Of a stretch of DNA of 7,770 nucleotides, positions 1 through 5,359 are shown in pieces. This DNA is from UBA6136 sp044350805 (GTDB lineage: Bacteria > Pseudomonadota > Gammaproteobacteria > Methylococcales > Methylococcaceae). Each line of letters begins with the position of its first letter. The stretch's first letter is position 1. A program made the position numbers and the translations under genes. The DNA lies in contig JBILGU010000058.1 in assembly GCA_044350805.1 (NCBI GenBank), forward strand, positions 1-7,770. Reading direction: 5' to 3'. The notes beneath the pieces are model-generated. The model saw nothing but the letters and a program-made list of their open reading frames with translations. It did not search any database and had not been told where the DNA came from.

Positions 1-225
1 GCTTTCTATGCACTGAAATAAATCCGAGAAATAGGACTTTACAAAATGTCATCCATACCAGGCTCTGATTTTGAAGGCGCGATGGACTGTGTTCACAGGC
101 GCTAATTTAGCGTCTGCAATCATGCTCTGTCAATCACTCAACTGCGTTAAAACACGTGCCTTTTCATCGGAATGGTGAGAAATACACCCCAAACGTCATC
201 CCCGTCCCAACCATAGGTTGGGCGC

Positions 226-453
226 TCACACGAGAGAATAAATTGCGGATGAAACGGTGCGGATCAATACCGAAAATGCCCTCGAACGCCCTGCGACGCA
301 ATGGCTCTCCGTCTCGGGGGTCGTCGTGCTTCCGTGCACTCCTTCACTGCTGCCATCCTCTGTGTCACCCACGGATTGCCAGCCATCGGCAAAGGCGGGG
401 AGAGTCAGTATCGAAAATGTGCCAAGGACAACGTAAGCAATGAGCTGGTGCAT
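226..453 (-). CDS. Small exported protein, frame probably broken
   Basis: As read, a 75-residue protein that I do not recognise. The start is well supported: AAGGAG lies 8 nt upstream of the ATG at 453. Residues 1-22 form a typical Sec signal peptide (hydrophobic stretch from about residue 4, ending in PAFA before DG), so the product should leave the cytoplasm. After about residue 46 the sequence turns into low-complexity text rich in Ser, Thr and Arg. The -1 frame is open from about 343 to a stop at 164 and reads like ordinary protein, with the segments GIFGIDPHRFIRNLF and MTFGVYFSPFR at its end. One extra base in the run of five G (316-320, plus strand) would join the frames into a protein of about 96 residues. 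I infer a frameshift mutation or sequence error. It lies 70 nt downstream of the MscS gene on the same strand and may be co-transcribed with it. Confidence 0.5.
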   Translation of the reverse strand: MHQLIAYVVLGTFSILTLPAFADGWQSVGDTEDGSSEGVHGSTTTPETESHCVAGRSRAFSVLIRTVSSAIYSLV

Positions 454-523
454 GATGAGGGCTCCTTGTCGTGATCAGTCGAATTAACAAAATGGGTGAA
501 GGCCAGTCCGGTTTTACTGAAGT

Positions 524-2317
524 CTACTCCTCATGGGCAGAAGGCTCAGGGTGCGATTCGGGTGGTTTTTCATCCCCATGATGTTGGGTTGCCACTTCAG
601 CACCCTGAGACAGATCTAGCCAATCGCCATAGCGTGAAAACTGAATTCCATCCCTTTCGGCCTCATGGGCGATGGCCAGAAGAATGCGCTGCTGTTCTTT
701 GAGTTCTTCTGCTTCGTTATGGGCCCTGACTTTAAAATCGAACATGATTTCATAGCCTTTGCTGCTGATGCTCTTGAGAATGACCTCAGCGAAATGCTGA
801 TCGTCATGGCCCCCAGCGTGAATGATGTCTCTGATGTCCTGCATCAGTGCCTCGATTTTATCGATGGGGGTCTTCAAGGAAAAAAAGATTTGCCTTCTGG
901 CGACACGGAATCTTCGGGTGGTCATGTTCTCGATCGACTGATTGACGAGATCACTTGAGGGGACGCTGACTACACTGTTCTGGTGGGTTCTGATGCGCGT
1001 GGATCGAAATCCTACATCCTCGATGACGCCTTCGACGGTTCCCGCCTTGATCCAGTGACCGACCCTGAAGGGTTTTTCAAACATGATGATCAGCGATCCT
1101 AGAAGGTTCGCAAGCGTGTGCTGCGCGGCGAGCGCAACGGCCAGACCACCGATCCCAAGCCCCGTGAGAATGGAATAGGCCGGCATCCCTAGGCGATTGG
1201 CACCCTCGGTCATCAGTGCCAGCGATAGGATCAGGCTCAGAAGTCTGAAGCTGAGTCGGATGATCTGGCTGTCTATGCTGACAGCTTTCATTTCGTTACC
1301 CGCAATGATGGCTTCAGCCAGGATTTGTCCTCCCTTCCAGACCAGCCAGGTCAGGGCAATGAAAAACGTGCCCCAGAAGAAGACGTTGAAGCTGGTGTAG
1401 ATGATTCCGGAAACCCGCATGACTTCGCTGAAGAACCAGGAGAAGCTGGGGGTAATCACGACGAGAGTCACAAAGGGGAGCAGTTCCCATGTCGGGTCTT
1501 GATCGCGATCGGGACCTGAAAGACGACGGGCGAAATAACGAGAGGTCTGAGTGATCCCAAGAAAAAGGCCCATTAGGACGATAATAGTGACCCATCTCCA
1601 AACCGGTTGATCCGCTACCAGTGATTGCGTCCAGGCGGGGAGCGTCATGAACCATCGAACCGGAATGATGTGCCGAAAGAACATCGCGAGGCCGCTGGGA
1701 TAATGGAAGGTGTAGTTGTAAAAGTCAGGTGTTGCCGTTTCCCGATAGGGCATATCCTTGATGGCGGCATAGAAGGCGGGAATTTTGGAGACCGTTTCGG
1801 CGCTGAAGAGGTAGTCTCCCAATCGCGGCCCTGAGTTGATGCGTTCGATGATGATTTCAGTGCCGGGGATCCGCCAGCTCTGCTTTCCTTCCGCCTCCAT
1901 CATGGCGGCATCTGGAATCGCAGCAGACGGTGGGATGGGGAGACGATCCAGAATTTCCTTGAGTTGAGAAGAAAGCCGCCATGTCGTTTCCATCTTCGAA
2001 GCATCGGGGATACGGCTCAAATCCATGAAGTTCGCCGGAAGCAGGCGGGTGGCATACATCTCCCGAAGTCCGTTCTCTTCGGTTTCATCAGCGTAAAGGC
2101 GACCTGAGTCCAGATAATGGCTGAGCATGCCCTTGGGCCCAAGACCGATGGCATAGCGCTTATTGACGCATTCAATGAAACCGATCAGCGTTGCTCGTGG
2201 ACTCATCGTTTCGACCGGTTCCAGGGGGCTGATGGCGGGCGGCGCATCGGGTCTCATGGCAAACACCGCCATGAGGGTGACGGCCATGGCGATACTGTAG
2301 GTCTTGATCAATTGCAT
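524..2317 (-). CDS. MscS-family mechanosensitive channel with large N-terminal domain
   Basis: 597-residue inner-membrane protein expected to open under membrane tension and release solutes during hypo-osmotic shock. Residues 1-20 are a signal peptide or first membrane anchor. Residues about 30-238 are a hydrophilic, probably periplasmic domain I do not recognise. Membrane segments follow near 240-258, 278-299, 305-327 and 353-372, then the pore helix at about 383-413, rich in Gly and Ala (GLGIGGLAVALAA), ending in the family signature FEKPFRVGHWI. The cytoplasmic beta domain covers about 420-465, including the typical VPSSDLVNQSIEN, and the alpha/beta domain runs to about 565. The tail is rich in His, Glu and Pro. 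It is far longer than E. coli MscS (286 residues) because of the N-terminal part. The start at 2317 gives a full signal peptide; a GAGG sits about 11 nt upstream. Family assignment is firm, ion preference and trigger are unknown. Confidence 0.9.
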   Translation of the reverse strand: MQLIKTYSIAMAVTLMAVFAMRPDAPPAISPLEPVETMSPRATLIGFIECVNKRYAIGLGPKGMLSHYLDSGRLYADETEENGLREMYATRLLPANFMDLSRIPDASKMETTWRLSSQLKEILDRLPIPPSAAIPDAAMMEAEGKQSWRIPGTEIIIERINSGPRLGDYLFSAETVSKIPAFYAAIKDMPYRETATPDFYNYTFHYPSGLAMFFRHIIPVRWFMTLPAWTQSLVADQPVWRWVTIIVLMGLFLGITQTSRYFARRLSGPDRDQDPTWELLPFVTLVVITPSFSWFFSEVMRVSGIIYTSFNVFFWGTFFIALTWLVWKGGQILAEAIIAGNEMKAVSIDSQIIRLSFRLLSLILSLALMTEGANRLGMPAYSILTGLGIGGLAVALAAQHTLANLLGSLIIMFEKPFRVGHWIKAGTVEGVIEDVGFRSTRIRTHQNSVVSVPSSDLVNQSIENMTTRRFRVARRQIFFSLKTPIDKIEALMQDIRDIIHAGGHDDQHFAEVILKSISSKGYEIMFDFKVRAHNEAEELKEQQRILLAIAHEAERDGIQFSRYGDWLDLSQGAEVATQHHGDEKPPESHPEPSAHEE

Positions 2318-2542
2318 GGTTCTGACCGCCTCAGATGAAGGAAAGGGGAAGCCCCTGATGGGAGCGCCATAACGGTTGTTATTAATCTAGTCGACTGAAG
2401 CGCCGGCATCATTCAATGCAACGAAGCGTATCCCATAGACTATTACAGACGCTAGCAATCAAGGGTCTTAGGGAACCCCCTCGTCCGCATTCCGCAGTCA
2501 GTTTGGCTTTATTTGTTTCAATGCTTCGACTATTATAGAAAC
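2318..2542. promoter_or_regulatory. Divergent control region between the MscS gene and the ars operon
   Basis: 225 nt without a gene, which must hold promoters for both directions. Facing arsR, TATTAT at 2531-2536 is a good -10 candidate only 6 nt before the ATG at 2543, with no good -35 at normal distance. The 12-mer around it (GACTATTATAGA, 2528-2539) recurs with one change at 2438-2449. TTCAATGC also occurs twice, at 2412-2419 and 2517-2524. GTTTC (2515-2519) and GAAAC (2538-2542) form a short dyad over the -10 candidate, a plausible place for ArsR to bind. Nearer the MscS gene are the palindrome ATAACGGTTGTTAT (2369-2382) and a small GGGG/CCCC hairpin (2345-2355). Promoter and operator assignments are inference from position and symmetry. 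Confidence 0.45.
2438..2539 (+). repeat. Two copies of GACTATTAYAGA, 90 bp apart, upstream of arsR
   Basis: Copy 1 is 2438-2449 (GACTATTACAGA) and copy 2 is 2528-2539 (GACTATTATAGA), 11 of 12 bases identical. Each is preceded by TTCAATGC, 18 nt upstream in copy 1 and 3 nt upstream in copy 2. Copy 2 ends 3 nt before the arsR start codon. They may be duplicated operator sites or -10 elements. Confidence 0.5.
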
Positions 2543-2836
2543 ATGGAAGAACAAGATATCGTGCTGGCCCTGACAGCCTTGGCCCAATCCAGTCGTCTCG
2601 CTATTTTTCGATTGCTGGTGCAAGTCGGAGAGGCAGGGATGCCGGCCGGAAAGATTGCAGAGAGACTTGAAATCGCGCCTTCTTCACTATCCTTTCACCT
2701 CAAGGAACTGGTCCATGCCGAAATGATCCTTCAAAAGCAGGAAGGTCGTTTTCTGATTTATTCGGCGAATTACACCCGCATGAAGGCGGTGTTGGGCTTC
2801 CTCTCCGAAAACTGCTGTAACGGAAATTCCTGCTGA
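2543..2836 (+). CDS. arsR: ArsR-family arsenic-responsive repressor
   Basis: 97-residue winged helix-turn-helix repressor of the ArsR/SmtB family. It should bind the operon promoter as a dimer and let go on binding As(III). The HTH is visible at about residues 35-58 (KIAERLEIAPSSLSFHLKEL), followed by the wing with EGRFLIYS. The classic ELCVCDL metal site in the recognition region is absent. Instead Cys91, Cys92 and Cys97 lie in the tail (NCCNGNSC), the arrangement known from Acidithiobacillus ferrooxidans-type ArsR, so arsenite is probably sensed there. An in-frame TTG at 2513 would add 10 residues, but the ATG at 2543 gives the usual family N-terminus. It has no clear Shine-Dalgarno and a -10-like TATTAT 6 nt upstream, so the mRNA may be leaderless. 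First gene of the operon, 18 nt before the arsI-like gene. Confidence 0.88.
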   Translation: MEEQDIVLALTALAQSSRLAIFRLLVQVGEAGMPAGKIAERLEIAPSSLSFHLKELVHAEMILQKQEGRFLIYSANYTRMKAVLGFLSENCCNGNSC

Positions 2837-2854
2837 CTTCTTCTGGAGATCCCT

Positions 2855-3301
2855 ATGAAACGTATGCACATTCATCTCAGCGTGGATGACCTTCATGCCA
2901 ATGTTCGGTTTTACTCGGCACTTTTTGAAAGTGAGCCAACGGTCCTGCATCCTGACTATGCGAAGTGGATGCTTGATGACCCCAAGGTCAATTTTGCAAT
3001 TTCGGCCCGGGGAGCCCCCCAAGGTCTGGATCATCTCGGGATCCAGGTCGAATCGGATCCTGAGCTTTCAGAGATCGAGCTTCGCCTGAACAAGGCAGCT
3101 CTCCCAGTCGTTGAGCAAAAAGGGACGGCCTGTTGCTACGCCGAATCTGATAAATACTGGACCCAGGACCCGCAAGGGATCCCTTGGGAAGCTTTCCATT
3201 CGCTGGGATCGGTTCCGGTCTTTGGTGAAAAGCCGCAAGCTCCGGCGGCGGACACACCAGGCGCTTGCTGTGCGCCTGCGATCAAAGGCGGCTGTTGTTA
3301 A
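2855..3301 (+). CDS. arsI: ArsI/CadI-family VOC metalloenzyme, probable C-As lyase
   Basis: 148-residue vicinal-oxygen-chelate protein. The family member ArsI uses Fe(II) and O2 to cleave the carbon-arsenic bond of methyl-As(III) and trivalent aromatic arsenicals, giving As(III). Expected metal ligands are visible at the VOC positions: His5 in the first strand (MHIHLSVDDL), His60 (GLDHLGIQV) and Glu112 (IPWEAF). The vicinal pair Cys93-Cys94 (GTACCYAESDKYW) matches the substrate-binding cysteines of ArsI. The C-terminus carries a second cysteine cluster (GACCAP, then GGCC at the very end), often seen in this family and possibly a metalloid-binding tail. The start is fixed by GGAG (2845-2848) 6 nt upstream. 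CadI, a cadmium-induced relative, is the main alternative, but a place between arsR and arsC favours arsenic. The lyase activity is inferred. Confidence 0.82.
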   Translation: MKRMHIHLSVDDLHANVRFYSALFESEPTVLHPDYAKWMLDDPKVNFAISARGAPQGLDHLGIQVESDPELSEIELRLNKAALPVVEQKGTACCYAESDKYWTQDPQGIPWEAFHSLGSVPVFGEKPQAPAADTPGACCAPAIKGGCC

Positions 3302-3332
3302 TTTCTCATTCCTCCCCACCTTGCACAACACC

Positions 3333-3824
3333 ATGAGTCACGACGTATTGAATGTATTGGTCCTTTGTACTGGAAACTCCTGCCGCAGTGTCATGGGCGA
3401 AGCCCTGGTCACCGCGTTGGGCGAAGGTCGATTCAAGGGGCATAGCGCCGGCAGCAAGCCGATTGGCCGCATCAATCAGGGTGCCCTTGCTACCCTGGCC
3501 CGAAATCAGCTGCCGACCGAGGGTTACACCAGCAAATCGATGGAAGCCTTCAAGGATCAACCCATCGATATTCTGGTCTCCGTCTGTGATTCAGCAGGGA
3601 AGGAGCCGTGTCCTGTCTTCCTCGGACCTGCGATACGGGCTCATTGGGGCGTCGAGGATCCCGGTCATGTCGAAGGGACCCCTGAGGAGATCATCGCCGC
3701 CTTTGACAAGACCTTCGATATTTTGAAGCGTCGGGTCGCAGCCATGGTGGCCCTTCCGATGACAACAATGTCGAAGGAGGAGATTGCCGCGGAACTGAAA
3801 AGAATTGGAATCGAGATCATTTAG
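3333..3824 (+). CDS. arsC: Arsenate reductase, thioredoxin-coupled LMW-phosphatase type
   Basis: 163-residue cytoplasmic enzyme reducing arsenate to arsenite for export. It has the low-molecular-weight tyrosine phosphatase fold: the P-loop CX5R is Cys12-Arg18 (LCTGNSCRS), and the general-acid Asp-Pro is at 109-110 (HWGVEDP). Cys85 and Cys93 (SVCDSAGKEPCPVF) occupy the place of the second and third redox cysteines of pI258-type ArsC, forming the disulfide relay that thioredoxin reduces, so this is not the glutaredoxin-type ArsC of E. coli. The open frame reaches back to 3111 over the arsI-like gene, but homology begins at the ATG at 3333 (MSHDVLNVLVLC). No clear ribosome binding site precedes it; an in-frame TTG at 3321 is a less likely alternative. 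It lies 31 nt after the arsI-like gene and 13 nt before acr3, so translation may be coupled. Confidence 0.92.
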   Translation: MSHDVLNVLVLCTGNSCRSVMGEALVTALGEGRFKGHSAGSKPIGRINQGALATLARNQLPTEGYTSKSMEAFKDQPIDILVSVCDSAGKEPCPVFLGPAIRAHWGVEDPGHVEGTPEEIIAAFDKTFDILKRRVAAMVALPMTTMSKEEIAAELKRIGIEII

Positions 3825-3837
3825 GAATACCTGCGCC

Positions 3838-4896
3838 ATGGCTTCAAAGACCCCCCCCAAAGCCGCACCCAAGACCATGAGCTTCTTCGATCGCTACCTG
3901 ACCGTCTGGGTGGGGCTATGCATGATCGTAGGCATTCTTATCGGCAAGGGGATTCCTGAGCCTGTCGCCGCACTCAGGGCCCTTGAGATTCATTCGATCA
4001 ATCTTCCCATTGCCATTTTGATCTGGCTCATGATCTATCCCATGATGCTCAAAGTCGATTTTGCATCCGTGATCGGTGCTGGAAAACACCCCAAGGGACT
4101 TCTGGTTACGCTTTTCGTCAACTGGCTCGTCAAGCCCTTCAGCATGGCGTTTTTGGGGTGGCTTTTCTTTAAGCATCTTTTTTTTCCTTTCATCGGGGCT
4201 GAAGCATCGGATCAGTACATTGCAGGCACCATCATTCTGGCTGCGGCTCCGTGTACGGCGATGGTTTTTGTCTGGAGCTATCTGACGGATGGAGATCCCG
4301 GCTATACCCTGGTTCAGGTGGCCGTTAACGATCTCATCATGCTGGTGGCATTTGCCCCAATCGTGACCTGGCTGGTCACCGGAACGTCCAACCTGACCGT
4401 CCCTTTCGATGTTCTTCTTTATTCGGTCATGATCTTTATCGTGATTCCCCTTGGGGCGGGAGTCATGACGCGATCAGTCATGATCCGGCTGAAGGGCAAG
4501 GTCTGGTTTGAAGGCAATTTTCTTCCCAGACTTCATCCTGTCGCACTTTCATCGCTCCTGGCCACTCTGGTCCTGATCTTTGCCTTTCAGGCCAATAATC
4601 TGGTCGGCAAGGGGTTCCATGTGGCCCTGATTGCCGTGCCGATCATCATTCAGGTCTATTTCAACTCCTCACTGGTGTATGGCCTGATGAAATTCCTCAA
4701 GGTCCCCTATGCCATTGCGGCCCCCGGGGCGCTGATTGGCGCGAGTAACTTCTTTGAGCTGGCTGTTGCGACCGCTATTGCCCTATACGGACCTGAATCG
4801 GGTGCGGCGCTTGCGACCGTCGTCGGCGTTTTGGTGGAAGTTCCTGTCATGCTGTCCGTGTGCGCGTTTTGTAATCGCACGCGCAGCTGGTTTTAA
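3838..4896 (+). CDS. acr3: Arsenite efflux permease, ACR3 family
   Basis: 352-residue inner-membrane antiporter that exports As(III), probably against protons. About ten hydrophobic segments can be seen, starting near residue 22. Family signatures are AAPCTAMVFVWSYL with the essential cysteine at residue 139, and GASNFFELAVATAIALYG with the conserved glutamate at 307; these match Cys129 and Glu305 of Alkaliphilus metalliredigens Acr3. The family is unrelated in sequence to ArsB. The start at 3838 is preceded by AGGA about 11 nt upstream and follows the arsC stop by 13 nt; a later ATG at 3877 (residue 14) is possible but has no ribosome site. The first 13 residues are basic and Pro-rich and are encoded across a run of eight C (3851-3858); a run of eight T lies at 4178-4185. 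It is the last gene of the operon, 21 nt before the terminator. Confidence 0.94.
   Translation: MASKTPPKAAPKTMSFFDRYLTVWVGLCMIVGILIGKGIPEPVAALRALEIHSINLPIAILIWLMIYPMMLKVDFASVIGAGKHPKGLLVTLFVNWLVKPFSMAFLGWLFFKHLFFPFIGAEASDQYIAGTIILAAAPCTAMVFVWSYLTDGDPGYTLVQVAVNDLIMLVAFAPIVTWLVTGTSNLTVPFDVLLYSVMIFIVIPLGAGVMTRSVMIRLKGKVWFEGNFLPRLHPVALSSLLATLVLIFAFQANNLVGKGFHVALIAVPIIIQVYFNSSLVYGLMKFLKVPYAIAAPGALIGASNFFELAVATAIALYGPESGAALATVVGVLVEVPVMLSVCAFCNRTRSWF
3851..3858 (+). repeat. Run of eight C just inside acr3
   Basis: Codons 4-6 of acr3 (Thr-Pro-Pro) contain eight consecutive C. A gain or loss of one base here would frameshift the exporter right after its start. The next in-frame ATG, at 3877, lies beyond the run. 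Confidence 0.85.
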
Positions 4897-4917
4897 GCGG
4901 CATCTGATATATCAAAA

Positions 4918-4942
4918 GAAAGCCCGGTGGGACCGGGCTTTC
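4918..4942 (+). terminator. Terminator of the ars operon
   Basis: A perfect 11-bp stem, GAAAGCCCGGT (4918-4928) and ACCGGGCTTTC (4932-4942), with a GGG loop, begins 21 nt after the acr3 stop. The T-rich stretch that follows is weak (GATGCTTTT), so termination may be partial and helped by the hairpins downstream. No other stem in the window is as strong. Confidence 0.8.
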
Positions 4943-4956
4943 GATGCTTTTGGTAG

Positions 4957-4977
4957 CCGAGTTTTGCTCGGTGTTTT
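4957..4977 (+). terminator. Second, weaker hairpin after the ars operon
   Basis: CCGAG (4957-4961) and CTCGG (4967-4971) form a 5-bp stem with loop TTTTG, followed by TGTTTT. It could act in tandem with the main terminator. A third small stem, ACCG/CGGT at 5026-5037, runs into seven T (5037-5043). Confidence 0.45.
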
Positions 4978-5179
4978 CGGTTGACCTGAATGGTCGATTT
5001 ATTGAATTTTCCGGCAAATTTGGCTACCGGATTCGGTTTTTTTCTCATGATGCCCTCGTAGTTAGGTGCGGATCTTTAATGATTCGACGATGGAATGGCT
5101 AACGCGTTCCCAACTTGACAACGAAAAAAATTCAGCTGATCAAGGGGTTGCACAGTTTAGTCTTGTGCACAGCGATCTG

Positions 5180-5254
5180 TAACTCACTGATTTCAGGTTC
5201 ACCGACAAGAGCAACAGGAAAATCTAATAAATATCGATAAAGAACAGTGAGTTA
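5180..5254. repeat. 10-bp perfect inverted repeat flanking an AT-rich stretch
   Basis: TAACTCACTG (5180-5189) and CAGTGAGTTA (5245-5254) are exact inverted copies 55 nt apart. The right half of the spacer is AT-rich. The right arm also sits in a second dyad, ACAGT (5244-5248) and ACTGT (5258-5262). No T tract follows, so this is not an ordinary terminator. Confidence 0.6.
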
Positions 5255-5315
5255 TCTACTGTATAAAAAATAGTCAAATCAATGAAGGGAGCATGACCTC
5301 TCTTCGTTCACAGGG

Positions 5316-5350
5316 TCATCCACAAGGTTATCCACAGTTTTTGTGGATGA
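5316..5350. promoter_or_regulatory. Cluster of three DnaA-box-like sites
   Basis: TTATCCACA at 5328-5336 is identical to the strong E. coli DnaA box. It is flanked by TCATCCACA at 5316-5324 on the same strand and by its inverted copy TGTGGATGA at 5342-5350; each differs from TTATCCACA by one base. The outer sites form a perfect 10-bp inverted repeat (TCATCCACAA/TTGTGGATGA). A further one-mismatch site against TTATNCACA, TTGTGCACA, is at 5163-5171. With the AT-rich stretch upstream this resembles an origin, or a DnaA-titrating or DnaA-reactivating site. Binding is inferred from sequence only. Confidence 0.55.
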
Positions 5351-5359
5351 TTGTCACGG

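Larger units (their letters stand above)
4897..5359. other. 463-nt non-coding stretch between convergent genes
   Basis: No credible coding frame. Contents in order are: the ars terminator hairpins (4918-4977); a 7-bp inverted repeat, GGTAGCC (4952-4958) with GGCTACC (5022-5028); a T7 run (5037-5043); the dyad TGCACA (5149-5154) and TGTGCA (5164-5169); an AT-rich stretch at about 5219-5285 partly inside a 10-bp inverted repeat (5180-5254); and three DnaA-box-like sites (5316-5350). The kinase gene ends on the far side without a clear terminator of its own. Confidence 0.7.

Noticed and set aside
100..112. Palindrome CGCTAATTTAGCG
   Set aside because: Isolated 6-bp arms with no T run and no second copy in the window; too short to assign a role.
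156..443. 95-codon plus-strand frame opposite the small exported protein
   Set aside because: No ribosome site, Arg/Ser/Cys-rich text with no fold-like pattern, and it overlaps the minus-strand gene with a strong ribosome site and signal peptide.
3111..3332. Upstream extension of the arsC frame
   Set aside because: It overlaps the arsI-like gene in another frame and is basic, non-homologous text; the reductase begins at 3333.
5316..5350. Inverted repeat as terminator of the hybrid kinase gene
   Set aside because: Read on the minus strand the 10-bp stem is not followed by a T run, and each arm is itself a DnaA-box-like sequence.
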